From Pullichristensenella sp963930055 (GTDB taxonomy: Bacteria > Bacillota > Clostridia > Christensenellales > Aristaeellaceae), in assembly GCA_963930055.1 (NCBI GenBank), contig CAWVKS010000004.1:245701-309700 (forward strand): a DNA stretch of 64,000 bases, in the 5' to 3' direction. Under the pieces are notes generated by a model. It saw only the letters and a program-made list of their open reading frames with translations. It was not told where the DNA came from and ran no database searches. This document shows positions 28,034 to 36,484 of this stretch, piece by piece. Position 1 is the stretch's first letter. Every line of letters begins with the position of its first letter. Position numbers and translations under genes: made by a program.

Positions 28034-28600
28034 ATGCGGAACCAGTCCATACAGCTCTTGCCGGCGGATGTCGCGCTGGCAGACGCCCTGGCAGACTACT
28101 ATCGCCGGAATCGGGAATTCTTAAGGCCTTTCGAGCCCGCGCGGGAGGAAAACTTCTTTTCTCCCGCGACGCAGCGGGAAGCGCTGGCGCGGGAAGTGGC
28201 TGAACGCGCGCAGAAGCGTTCGTACCGCTTTTATATCGCGCCTGCGGAAAACCCGGAAACGATCATCGGCGCCATTGGCCTGAGCAACGTCGTCTGGGGC
28301 GCCTTCCGCTCCGCGTTTTTGGGCTACAAACTGGATGCGGCGTATGTCAACAGGGGCTACATGACCATGGCGGTCGGCATGCTGGTGGATTATGCGTTTG
28401 CCACGCTGGGTTTGCACCGCGTCGAGGCCAACGTGATGCCGCGTAACAGGGCTTCCCTGCGCGTGCTGGAAAAAAACGGATTTCTGTGCGAGGGGCTCTC
28501 CAAATACTACCTGCAGATCAACGGCGTGTGGGAAGATCACCTCCACATGGTGCGGATCAACTTCTCCCTGCACGAAGCCGCCGGAGCGCCGCGCCCATGA
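28034..28600 (+). CDS. RimJ/RimL-like GNAT acetyltransferase
   Basis: 188 residues. The pattern IQLLPADVALADALADYYRRN, FYIAPAENPETIIGAIGLSN, LGYKLDAAYVNRGYMTMAV (acetyl-CoA loop) and HRVEANVMPRNRASLRVLEKNGF is that of ribosomal-protein-type N-terminal acetyltransferases. The actual substrate cannot be told. GGAGG precedes ATG 28034 and the gap to guaA is only 37 bp, so co-transcription with pyrG-guaA is likely. Confidence 0.85.
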   Translation: MRNQSIQLLPADVALADALADYYRRNREFLRPFEPAREENFFSPATQREALAREVAERAQKRSYRFYIAPAENPETIIGAIGLSNVVWGAFRSAFLGYKLDAAYVNRGYMTMAVGMLVDYAFATLGLHRVEANVMPRNRASLRVLEKNGFLCEGLSKYYLQINGVWEDHLHMVRINFSLHEAAGAPRP

Positions 28601-28663
28601 AACGGACATATGCCTGCGTTTGGTTTATTTTTGTATAAATTGGCGTGAATGGGCGCTTCTCCC

Positions 28664-28692
28664 TTTTCAAGCCGCCTTTTTTCATGTATAAT
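28664..28692 (+). promoter_or_regulatory. Probable promoter of the second diguanylate cyclase gene
   Basis: TATAAT (28687-28692) with TTTTCA (28664-28669) at 17-bp spacing; weak -35. Confidence 0.55.
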
Positions 28693-28738
28693 GAAAGGCA
28701 CGCCTGTTGGCGTGGAGAAAAGTCAGAGGGGGATCGCT

Positions 28739-29860
28739 ATGCGCGGAAGGATCGTGGGGTTTTTGCGCGTCCCGCCGGAGATCCAGCCTGCGTTCCGACA
28801 GGATTCATTCCAGAAAAACAGGCTCTCCATGCTGGTGATCTGCATCATGGTCTTTGGCATGGAGCTATACAGCATCGCCCGCGTGCTGTTTATGTCGCGC
28901 TCGGGGCTGGCGACGCTCAACAACCGCATCTATTTCGGCATGTATTGCACGCTGTTGTTGGTCGCTGCCGCCTATCTGCTGCTTAGCCGCCTCATGCGCG
29001 GGGCTACGCTCTCCCGGCGGCTGTGGCTGCAATATGCGGCCGTCGCCTTCACCTTTGCCTGGCACATCTGCCTCAACGCCTATGACCTGAGCCGCCAGCC
29101 GGACAACGAGGTGAGCCTCTACATGACGGCGATGCTCGGCCTTGCCGTCTTTATCCAGATGCCCGCGCCGCTGGCCATCGCCTTCCACGCGGGCGGCTAC
29201 GCGCTGTTTGCCATTACGGCGGGGCGCTATCTGGAGCGCGGCCCCCTGCTCAACCTGACGTTTTCCTCAATCGTCGCCCTGGCGATCTCCCTGACCAAGG
29301 CCCACAACGCGGCGGTCGTGCTTTTTCAGCGGCGGGAGATCGGCCAGATGAACCTGCAGCTGCAGGCGCTTTTGAAAAAAGACCCGCTTACGGGCATCCT
29401 CAACAAGGCGGCCTTCGAGGAAAAGATGGCTTCGCGCCTGCAGAGCACGGACGGGCGCGACGGCTTGACGCTTTTGATGGTCGACCTCGACGATTTCAAG
29501 GGCGTCAACGACCGCTTTGGCCACCCCTGCGGCGACTATGTGCTGCGGGAAACGGCGATACGCCTGCAATCCGCTTTCCCGGACGCCGCGGAGACCGGCC
29601 GCATCGGCGGCGACGAGTTCGCCGTCGCGCTTTACACGTTCGCGCCGGAGGCATTGGAGGCCGACTGCCGACGCCTTGCGGAAGCCCTCTGCGACATCCG
29701 CTGGCAGGGAACGGACGTCGGCGTGCGGTGCAGCGTCGGCATCTGCCGCGTGATGGGCAAGGGCTTTTCCTACGAACAGGCCTACCGCGAGGTCGACCGC
29801 GCCCTGTACAACGCCAAGCGCGAGGGCAAGGGCCTCTGCCGCGCCTGTGAACTGCGATAG
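28739..29860 (+). CDS. Membrane diguanylate cyclase (GGDEF)
   Basis: 373 residues. The N-terminal 190 residues hold about six membrane helices (SMLVICIMVFGMELYSIARV; YCTLLLVAAAYLLLSRL; LQYAAVAFTFAWHICL; MTAMLGLAVFIQM). A signalling helix leads to the GGDEF domain: DPLTGILNKAAFEEKM, LTLLMVDLDDFKGVNDRFGH, GRIGGDEFAVAL (intact active site), CSVGICRVMGKGFSYEQAYREVDRALYNAKREGKG. Expected to make cyclic di-GMP. No RxxD product-inhibition site is visible before GGDEF. ATG 28739 has AGAGGGGG upstream. The ligand of the membrane part is unknown. Confidence 0.9.
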   Translation: MRGRIVGFLRVPPEIQPAFRQDSFQKNRLSMLVICIMVFGMELYSIARVLFMSRSGLATLNNRIYFGMYCTLLLVAAAYLLLSRLMRGATLSRRLWLQYAAVAFTFAWHICLNAYDLSRQPDNEVSLYMTAMLGLAVFIQMPAPLAIAFHAGGYALFAITAGRYLERGPLLNLTFSSIVALAISLTKAHNAAVVLFQRREIGQMNLQLQALLKKDPLTGILNKAAFEEKMASRLQSTDGRDGLTLLMVDLDDFKGVNDRFGHPCGDYVLRETAIRLQSAFPDAAETGRIGGDEFAVALYTFAPEALEADCRRLAEALCDIRWQGTDVGVRCSVGICRVMGKGFSYEQAYREVDRALYNAKREGKGLCRACELR

Positions 29861-29881
29861 ATAGACAAAGGATGCGCGCTT

Positions 29882-30601
29882 ATGCTTACGACAGTGCTCT
29901 TTGACCTGGACGGCACGCTGCTGCCCATGGACCAGGATGTGTTCGTCCGCGACTATTTTCACCGATTGGCAAAGAAGGTCGCGCCGCTCGGCTATGAGTC
30001 CAGGGCGCTGGTCGACGCCGTGTGGGCGGGCACCGCGGCCATGGTACAGAACGACGGTTCCATGACCAACGAGGAGGCCTTCTGGCGCGTGTTCGCCGCC
30101 CGCTATGGCGAAGAACGCCTGCGCGACCGCCCCGTTTTTGACGAGTTTTACCGCACGGACTTCCAGCAGACGGCGCGGGTCTGCGGCCGCAACCCCGCCG
30201 CGCGCGCCGCGGTGGAGGCGCTGCGCGCCATGGGGCTGCACACGGCGCTGGCTACCAATCCCATCTTCCCGCGCACGGCCACATTGAGCCGCGTGCGCTG
30301 GGCGGGGCTGGAGCCGGAGATGTTTGAATACATCACTACCTATGAAAATTCCACCCACTGCAAGCCAAACACCGCCTACTATGCCGACGTGCTCTCCGCC
30401 CTCGGCCTGCGCGGCGAAGAATGCCTGATGGTCGGCAACGACGTGGGGGAGGACATGGTGGCCGAATCGCTGGGCATGCGCGTGTTCCTGCTCACGGATT
30501 GCCTTATCGACCGCGAAGGGGCGGACCTTTCCCGCTGGCCGCACGGCGGCTTTGACGCCCTGCTTACTTACGCGCGATCCCTTTTGTCGGGGAATGAATA
30601 A
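29882..30601 (+). CDS. HAD-superfamily hydrolase
   Basis: 239 residues. Motif I FDLDGTLLPMD, motif II ATNPIFPRTATLSR (Thr), motif III lysine in HCKPNTAYYADVL and motif IV MVGNDVGEDMVAE are all present, so an active phosphatase (phosphoglycolate-phosphatase-like) is likely. Substrate unknown. It lies 21 bp after the diguanylate cyclase gene, probably in the same transcript, and is followed by a strong terminator. Confidence 0.88.
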   Translation: MLTTVLFDLDGTLLPMDQDVFVRDYFHRLAKKVAPLGYESRALVDAVWAGTAAMVQNDGSMTNEEAFWRVFAARYGEERLRDRPVFDEFYRTDFQQTARVCGRNPAARAAVEALRAMGLHTALATNPIFPRTATLSRVRWAGLEPEMFEYITTYENSTHCKPNTAYYADVLSALGLRGEECLMVGNDVGEDMVAESLGMRVFLLTDCLIDREGADLSRWPHGGFDALLTYARSLLSGNE

Positions 30602-30617
30602 AGAAGCCATACAGATC

Positions 30618-30649
30618 GGCTTGCGGCGTTGCCGCAGGCCTGTTTTTTT
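30618..30649 (+). terminator. Intrinsic terminator
   Basis: GGCTTGCGGC-GTT-GCCGCAGGCC (30618-30640, one G-T pair) followed by TG and seven T. Confidence 0.9.
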
Positions 30650-30686
30650 GCCTGTTTTGCCGGCATATCACCCTGCTTGATGAAAC

Positions 30687-30704
30687 TTACACTTCACCTT
30701 AACA
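30687..30704 (+). promoter_or_regulatory. Possible Pho-type direct repeats upstream of the phosphate transporter gene
   Basis: Three consecutive hexamers TTACAC TTCACC TTAACA resemble the TTAACA half-sites bound by PhoP in Bacillus, about 50 bp before the -10 box. The 12-bp period between the first and third differs from the usual 11 bp. Confidence 0.3.
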
Positions 30705-30733
30705 AAACGCTTGCAAAAACTTGCGGAAATCAA

Positions 30734-30762
30734 CGTGGCAGAAGAGGGAGACATGTTATAAT
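30734..30762 (+). promoter_or_regulatory. Probable promoter of the phosphate transporter operon
   Basis: Consensus TATAAT at 30757-30762. The -35 position (CGTGGC) is poor, which fits a promoter needing an activator. Confidence 0.55.
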
Positions 30763-30829
30763 ATAGACATATGTATGGAGCATATTAACAAGCGCAGGCT
30801 GTCCAACAGAAGGGAGCGGGATCCCGGCT

Positions 30830-31894
30830 ATGCCCAGTTCCAGTTTTCTTGACATTTCCAGTTACATTGAAATGATGGGCCAGTACCCGGCGCTCATCCT
30901 CACCAGCATCCTCACGCTGGCCGTGATTCTCGTCAACGGCTGGACGGATGCGCCCAACGCCATCGCCACCTGCGTTTCCACGCGCGCCATGCGCCCCCGT
31001 CCGGCGATCATCATGGCGGCCATCTTCAATTTCCTCGGCGTTCTTGTCATGACGCTCATCAACAAAAAGGTCGCGGAGACCATCTATAATATGGTCGATT
31101 TCAGCGGCAACGCCCACGAGGCGCTCGTCGCCCTCTGCGCGGCGATGGTCGCCATCGTCACCTGGGCCACGGCGGCGTGGAAGTTCGGCATACCCACCAG
31201 CGAGAGCCACGCGCTCATTGCCGGCCTTTCCGGCGCGGCGATCGCCATGCACAACGGCCTTTCCGGCATCAACGGCGCGGAGTGGCTGAAGGTCATCTAC
31301 GGCCTGATGCTTTCGACGCTGCTGGGCTTCGTTCTGGGCTTCATCGTGGCCAGGATCGTCGCTTTCCTCTTCAGGCATGCCGAGCGGCGCAAAGCCAACA
31401 AGGGCTTCCGCGCGGCGCAGATCGGCGGCGCGGCGGCCATGGCCTTCATGCACGGCGCGCAGGACGGCCAGAAGTTCATCGGCGTGTTCCTGCTGGGCAT
31501 GGCGCTCTCCAGCGGCCACGCGGAGATGGGCACGGTGGAGATCCCCATCTGGCTGATGGCGCTGTGCGCCATCGTCATGGGCCTGGGGACGTCCATCGGC
31601 GGTTTGCGCATCATCAAGTCCGTGGGCATGGATATGGTCAAACTGGATGTGCACCAGGGCTTTTCCGCGGATCTGGCCGCGGCGGGCTGCCTGCTGCTCT
31701 CTTCTGTGACCGGCATCCCGGTATCCACCACGCACACCAAGACCACGGCCATCATGGGCGTGGGCGCGGCGCGCCGCATCAAGAGCGTCAACTGGGGCGT
31801 GGTGCGTGAAATGGTCCTTACGTGGGTGCTGACCTTCCCCGGCTGCGGCCTGGTCGGCTATCTCATGGCAAAGCTGTTCATGGCGATCTTTTGA
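30830..31894 (+). CDS. pit: PiT-family inorganic phosphate transporter
   Basis: 354 residues with about ten membrane helices. The two PiT signatures are present: NGWTDAPNAIATCVSTRAM near the N-terminus and VTGIPVSTTHTKTTAIMGVG near the C-terminus; FGIPTSESHALIAGLSGAAI is a further family block. It is expected to carry metal phosphate or phosphate with cations. The next gene encodes the DUF47 partner often found beside PiT transporters. Confidence 0.93.
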   Translation: MPSSSFLDISSYIEMMGQYPALILTSILTLAVILVNGWTDAPNAIATCVSTRAMRPRPAIIMAAIFNFLGVLVMTLINKKVAETIYNMVDFSGNAHEALVALCAAMVAIVTWATAAWKFGIPTSESHALIAGLSGAAIAMHNGLSGINGAEWLKVIYGLMLSTLLGFVLGFIVARIVAFLFRHAERRKANKGFRAAQIGGAAAMAFMHGAQDGQKFIGVFLLGMALSSGHAEMGTVEIPIWLMALCAIVMGLGTSIGGLRIIKSVGMDMVKLDVHQGFSADLAAAGCLLLSSVTGIPVSTTHTKTTAIMGVGAARRIKSVNWGVVREMVLTWVLTFPGCGLVGYLMAKLFMAIF

Positions 31895-31912
31895 TCAAAG
31901 GAGTTGGACATT

Positions 31913-32560
31913 TTGGGCAACAAGAAGAAAGAGAAGAAACAGAAAAAGGCCAGTTATAGCTATTTCGCGTTCTTCTGCGAGATGATCGACTGCGCCTGCC
32001 GCGCCTCGACGGCGCTGAACGACATGTTCAGCGATTACCAGCCCAACAACCTGCGCCAGGAGGCAGACGTGATCCACGAGATCGAGCACGCCGCCGACCT
32101 GAAAAAGCACGACATGATGAGCCAGCTTTTGCGCGAGTTCTTGCCGCCCATCGACCGCGAGGACATCGTCAACATATCGCACGTGCTCGATGAGATCGTC
32201 GACCTGATCGAGGAAGTCGTGCTCAGCCTCTACATGAACGACATCCGCAAGTGCCGCGCGGACGTGCAGCCCATGGTGGCGCTGATCGCCAAGCAGTGCG
32301 AGGAGCTGCGCAAGTTGATGGCGGAGTTTGAGAACTACAAGAAGTCCGACAAGCTGCTGGAGAGCATCATCGTCATCAATACGCTGGAGGAGGAGGGCGA
32401 CCGCCTCTACCTCGAGGCCATGCGCAACCTCAAGATCACCTGTTCCGACCCCTTTGAGCTGATCGCCTGGCGCGACATATACAGCAGCCTGGAGGATTGC
32501 TGCGACGCCTGCGAAAAGGTCGCGGACGCGGTCGAAGAAGTCGTGATGAAGAACACCTGA
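31913..32560 (+). CDS. DUF47/PhoU-like protein, partner of the phosphate transporter
   Basis: 215 residues, mostly alpha-helical. YFAFFCEMIDCACRASTAL, DVIHEIEHAADLKKHDMMSQL and RDIYSSLEDCCDACEKVADAVEEVV follow the DUF47 (YkaA/TIGR00153-like) pattern, related to PhoU. It probably regulates or gates the PiT protein. Start: AAAGGAG (31897-31903) gives 9-nt spacing to TTG 31913; an upstream in-frame TTG at 31904 is too close. The N-terminus is very lysine-rich (NKKKEKKQKKAS). Confidence 0.88.
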   Translation: MGNKKKEKKQKKASYSYFAFFCEMIDCACRASTALNDMFSDYQPNNLRQEADVIHEIEHAADLKKHDMMSQLLREFLPPIDREDIVNISHVLDEIVDLIEEVVLSLYMNDIRKCRADVQPMVALIAKQCEELRKLMAEFENYKKSDKLLESIIVINTLEEEGDRLYLEAMRNLKITCSDPFELIAWRDIYSSLEDCCDACEKVADAVEEVVMKNT

Positions 32561-32568
32561 CACACGCA

Positions 32569-32611
32569 GCCCGTCGGAAATGGCCGCAAAGCCTTTCCGG
32601 CGGGCGTTTTT
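32569..32611 (+). terminator. Intrinsic terminator of pit-DUF47
   Basis: GCCCGTCGGAAA (32569-32580) pairs with TTTCCGGCGGGC (32594-32605), followed by TTTTT. Confidence 0.88.
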
Positions 32612-32654
32612 GTTTCAGGTATGGAAAACGGTTTCAAAAATCCTCTCCGGCCTA

Positions 32655-32683
32655 TTGCACATGTAAAGCTTTTATGCTACAAT
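32655..32683 (+). promoter_or_regulatory. Promoter of the mglBAC operon
   Basis: TTGCAC (32655-32660), 17-bp spacer, TACAAT (32678-32683). Confidence 0.75.
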
Positions 32684-32766
32684 AGTACAAGGGATTTGGG
32701 AATTTTTCCCTGAATCGGTGGTTTTGCACAGCGGTGCTTACCATATTTATGAAGGGGGTTTTCATT

Positions 32767-33768
32767 GTGAAGAAACTGTTTGCTCTGTTGCTCGCCTTGA
32801 CGATGCTGGCTGCCTGTGCCAGCGCGGCGCTGGCCGAGGATCTGACCATCGGCGTCAACATCCAGGAGTTCAGCAACGCCTATCTGACCGAGATGCGCAA
32901 CGGCATGGAAGAGACCGCCGCTGAGCTGGGCGTGACGCTCGACATGGCCGACGGCCAGTCCAGCGAGGCCACCATCAGCAATAACATTGACCTTTTCCTC
33001 ACCAAGGGCTACACCATTCTCGCCATCAATATGATGAGCACCACCTCCGCCCCCAGCATCCTGGAAAAGACCCAGGCTGAAAACGTGCCCGTCGTGTTCT
33101 TCAACGTCGAGCCGGAAGCGGACGTGCTGGCCGCGGCCCCGGGCAACTACTACGTCGGCGCCAAGGCTGAGGAATCCGGCATCATGCAGGGCGAGGCGCT
33201 GGTCAACTACTGGAACACCGTCGAAGGCGCGGACCGCAATGGCGACGGCGTGATGCAGTATGTGATGATCATGGGCGATCCCGGCCACCAGGATTCCATC
33301 CTGCGCACCGAGTATTCCGTGAACACCATCAAGGAAGCCGGCATCGAGGTTGAAGAGCTGGCTGTGGATACCGCCAACTGGGCGCGCGCCGAAGGCCAGG
33401 ACGTCATGGCCCGCATACTCGCCGCGCATGACGACATTGAGGCCGTCATCTGCAACAACGACGAAATGGCCCTGGGCGCCATCGAGGCCCTGAAGGCCGG
33501 CGGTTACCTGGTGGACGGCGGCACGTTCATCCCGGTCGTCGGCGTGGACTGCAACGAAGAGGCGCAGCTGGCCATTGAGGAAGGCACCATGTACGCCTCC
33601 GTGTTCAACGATGCCAAGAGCCAGGCCGACGCCGTTGTGAAGCTCTGCAAACTGATCGCCGACGGCGAAGAGCCGACCAGCGAGAACCTCGGCTACACGC
33701 TGGATGGCCAGTACGTGTGGATCCCCTACGTGCCGGTGACCATCGACAACCTGGACACCGTCGGCTGA
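32767..33768 (+). CDS. mglB: Galactose/methyl-galactoside-type ABC substrate-binding protein
   Basis: 333 residues, Peripla_BP_4 type. The signal sequence KKLFALLLALTMLAACASAALA contains a lipobox (LAAC) as well as a downstream ALA-E site. The mature part starts DLTIGVNIQEFSNAYLTEMR and has two alpha/beta lobes (AINMMSTTSAPSILEKTQAENVPVVFFN; AVICNNDEMALGAIEALKAGG). GTG 32767 is favoured by AAGGGGG with 8-nt spacing over in-frame ATG 32752. The sugar is inferred from the MglC-like permease and could be galactose, glucose or a galactoside. Confidence 0.85.
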   Translation: MKKLFALLLALTMLAACASAALAEDLTIGVNIQEFSNAYLTEMRNGMEETAAELGVTLDMADGQSSEATISNNIDLFLTKGYTILAINMMSTTSAPSILEKTQAENVPVVFFNVEPEADVLAAAPGNYYVGAKAEESGIMQGEALVNYWNTVEGADRNGDGVMQYVMIMGDPGHQDSILRTEYSVNTIKEAGIEVEELAVDTANWARAEGQDVMARILAAHDDIEAVICNNDEMALGAIEALKAGGYLVDGGTFIPVVGVDCNEEAQLAIEEGTMYASVFNDAKSQADAVVKLCKLIADGEEPTSENLGYTLDGQYVWIPYVPVTIDNLDTVG

Positions 33769-33782
33769 TAAGCTCTTGAAAG

Positions 33783-33811
33783 GAGGGAGAGTGCAAGCGG
33801 CACTCTCCCTC
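33783..33811 (+). other. Intercistronic hairpin between mglB and mglA
   Basis: Perfect 12-bp stem GAGGGAGAGTGC/GCACTCTCCCTC with a 5-nt loop and no T-run. It would stabilise the mglB end of the message or partly stop transcription, giving more binding protein than ATPase. Confidence 0.75.
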
Positions 33812-33835
33812 TGTCCGATTTAGGAGGCAACAAGG

Positions 33836-35335
33836 GTGGAAAAGAAACGCTACGTTTTGGAGATGCACGGCATCACCAAGGATTTCCCCGGCGTGCGCGC
33901 CCTCGACAATGTCGATCTCGAAGTCGAGCCGGGCAAGGTGCACGCCCTGATGGGTGAGAATGGCGCCGGGAAGTCTACGCTGATGAAGTGCCTGTTCGGC
34001 ATCTACAAGCCGGACGCCGGCAAGATCCTCTTGGACGGCAAGGAAGTCAGCTTCCAGGGCTCGATGGAGGCCCTGCAAAGCGGCATCTCCATGATCCATC
34101 AGGAGCTGCAGCCCGAGCCGCACCTCACCGTGATGGAGAACCTCTGGATGGGGCGCTGGCCGAAAAAGGGCTTTATCGTCGATTACAGAAAAATGTACCA
34201 GATGACGGTCGAAGAGCTCGGCCGCCTGAAAATGGACTACAACCCCAAGGCGCTGGTCAAGACGCTGTCTGTCTCCAAGATCCAGTGCCTGGAAATCGCC
34301 AAGGCCGTTTCCAACAACGCCCGCGTCATCATCATGGACGAGCCGACGTCCTCGCTTACGGAAAACGAGACCGAATATCTCTTCGGCATCATCGAGGATC
34401 TGCGCAGGCAGGGCATCGCCATCATTTATATCTCCCACAAGATGAATGAGATCCTCCGCATCGCCGATTGTGTGAGCATCATGCGCGACGGCAGGATGAT
34501 CGGCACCTGGCCGACGGAGGAACTGACCATCGACGCCATCATCTCCCGCATGGTCGGCCGTGAGCTTTCGGAGTATTTCCCGCAAAAAACCAATACGCCC
34601 GGCGAAGTGCGCATGAAGGTGGAGGACTTTACTTCCATCCACCCCGGCAGCTTCCGCCACGTGGGCTTTGAATTGCGCCGCGGCGAGATCCTCGGCGTGG
34701 CCGGCCTGGTCGGCGCGCAGCGCACGGAGCTGTTCGAGGGCATCTACGGCATCCGCGCCCATTCGGCGGGCAAGGTGTTCATCGACGGCCAGGAAGTGTC
34801 CATCCGCCGGCCGGTGGACGCCATCCGCCGCCGCATCGCGCTGCTCACAGAGGACAGGAAACAGAGCGGCATCTTCCCCGTGCTCAGCGTCGGCGAGAAC
34901 ATCTACCTGCGCCAGTACAAGCGCCTGAGCCGCTTTGGCAAGATCAGCTATAAAAAGTGCTACCAGGTGGCGCAGGAGGGCGTGAAGCGCTTCCGCGTAA
35001 AGACGCCCAGTCTGAAAACGCCCGTGCGCGACCTGTCCGGCGGCAACCAGCAAAAGGTGCTTCTGGCGCGCTGGCTGCTCACCGACCCGGAGATACTCTT
35101 CCTGGACGAACCTACGCGCGGCATCGACGTGGGCGCCAAGTACGAGATCTATACGATCATCGCCCAGCTCGCCGCCGAGGGCAAGAGCATCGTGATGATC
35201 TCCAGCGAAATGGGCGAGCTTTTGGGCATGGCCGACCGCATCATGGTGATGTGTGACGGCCGCAAGACCGGCGAATTGACGCGCGAACAGTTCTCGGAAG
35301 AAGCGGTCATGCAGCTGGCAACACAGTTTGAGTAA
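33836..35335 (+). CDS. mglA: Sugar ABC transporter ATP-binding protein, double-domain MglA/RbsA type
   Basis: 499 residues with two ABC domains. Domain 1: Walker A GENGAGKST, ALMKC context, Walker B VIIMDEPTSSL. Domain 2: degenerate Walker A region (GLVGAQRTELFEGIYG), signature LSGGNQQKVLLARWL and LFLDEPTRGIDVGAK. The signature and the weak second P-loop are typical of monosaccharide importers. GTG 33836 has AGGAGG 8 nt upstream. Confidence 0.93.
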   Translation: MEKKRYVLEMHGITKDFPGVRALDNVDLEVEPGKVHALMGENGAGKSTLMKCLFGIYKPDAGKILLDGKEVSFQGSMEALQSGISMIHQELQPEPHLTVMENLWMGRWPKKGFIVDYRKMYQMTVEELGRLKMDYNPKALVKTLSVSKIQCLEIAKAVSNNARVIIMDEPTSSLTENETEYLFGIIEDLRRQGIAIIYISHKMNEILRIADCVSIMRDGRMIGTWPTEELTIDAIISRMVGRELSEYFPQKTNTPGEVRMKVEDFTSIHPGSFRHVGFELRRGEILGVAGLVGAQRTELFEGIYGIRAHSAGKVFIDGQEVSIRRPVDAIRRRIALLTEDRKQSGIFPVLSVGENIYLRQYKRLSRFGKISYKKCYQVAQEGVKRFRVKTPSLKTPVRDLSGGNQQKVLLARWLLTDPEILFLDEPTRGIDVGAKYEIYTIIAQLAAEGKSIVMISSEMGELLGMADRIMVMCDGRKTGELTREQFSEEAVMQLATQFE

Positions 35336-35348
35336 GGGGAATCAGAGC

Positions 35349-36371
35349 ATGAATACACAGACTGCAGCCCCGCGCAAGCGCAGGGGCATCGTGGATTTCG
35401 TGATGAACAACGTCATCATGATCAGCCTGTTTGTGCTGATCGTCATCATCGCCATCATGGAGCCGCGCTTTATTTCCATGCGCGTCGTGCGCGATATACT
35501 GATCCAGAACTCCTCGCGCATGATCATCGCCTGCGGCATGACGATGGTGCTGATCTCCGGCGGCATGGACCTGGCCGCCGGCCGCATCGTTGGCCTGGCC
35601 GCGGTGGTCACCGGCTCCCTGGGCCAGGTGGCCGACGCCAGCCGCCGCTTCTTCCCGGATCTTCCGCAGCTGCCGCTGGTCGTGCCGCTCCTGGCGGCCA
35701 TCGCCATCTGCTTCCTCTTCGGCATGCTCAACGGCGTCGCCATCGCCAAGTTCTCCATTCCGCCCTTCATCGTCACGCTCGGTACCGGTATGATCATCTG
35801 GGGCGCGAACCTGCTTTACTACGACCTGGAGCCCAACAATTCGCAGCCCATCGGCAATATACAGCAGGACATCAAGTTCACCGGCTCCGGCTACCTGTTC
35901 GGCTCCATACCCGTCATCATACTCATCGCCGCCGCCGTGGTGCTCATCATCTGGTTTGTGATGAAATACACCACCTTTGGCCGCAGCATCTACACCATCG
36001 GCGGTAACCGCGACGCGGCCGAGGTCTGCGGCATCAACGTGCCGCGCACGCTCATCTGGACCTACGCGCTGGCGGCGGTTACGTTCGCCATTGGCGGCTT
36101 CCTTGAGTGCGCGCGCACCAACGGCGCCACCGCGGCCTATGGCGAAAACTATGAGTTCGACGCCATTGCCGCCTGCGTGGTCGGCGGCGTGTCCAACTCC
36201 GGCGGCGTCGGCACCGTGCCCGGTATGGTGCTGGGCGTGCTGATGTTCGGCATCATCAACTATGGCCTGACGTTCCTCGGCGTCCAGCCTTACTGGCAGA
36301 AGATCGTCAAGGGCCTCATCATCCTTCTCGCCGTCGGCTTCGACGTGCGCAAGAACATCCGCAGAAAGTAA
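35349..36371 (+). CDS. mglC: Galactoside ABC transporter permease
   Basis: 340 residues with 8-10 membrane helices. GGMDLAAGRIVGLAAVV, FIVTLGTGMIIWGANLLYYDL, YEFDAIAACVVGGVSNSGG and INYGLTFLGVQPYWQKIVKG line up closely with MglC, which makes the galactose-type assignment of the operon better than a generic ribose one. It follows mglA by 13 bp. Confidence 0.92.
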   Translation: MNTQTAAPRKRRGIVDFVMNNVIMISLFVLIVIIAIMEPRFISMRVVRDILIQNSSRMIIACGMTMVLISGGMDLAAGRIVGLAAVVTGSLGQVADASRRFFPDLPQLPLVVPLLAAIAICFLFGMLNGVAIAKFSIPPFIVTLGTGMIIWGANLLYYDLEPNNSQPIGNIQQDIKFTGSGYLFGSIPVIILIAAAVVLIIWFVMKYTTFGRSIYTIGGNRDAAEVCGINVPRTLIWTYALAAVTFAIGGFLECARTNGATAAYGENYEFDAIAACVVGGVSNSGGVGTVPGMVLGVLMFGIINYGLTFLGVQPYWQKIVKGLIILLAVGFDVRKNIRRK

Positions 36372-36390
36372 CTGCAAAAGCCCACGCAGC

Positions 36391-36429
36391 GCCCGGGCAG
36401 GCCAATGCGCCCCGCCCGGGCATTTTTTT
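36391..36429 (+). terminator. Intrinsic terminator of mglBAC
   Basis: GCCCGGGC (36391-36398) pairs with GCCCGGGC (36414-36421), followed by A and seven T. Confidence 0.9.
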
Positions 36430-36484
36430 GCGCGCATGCGTTTGCGTCGCGCGGCGCAAACTGAGCGCAAAGGAGGAATACTGC

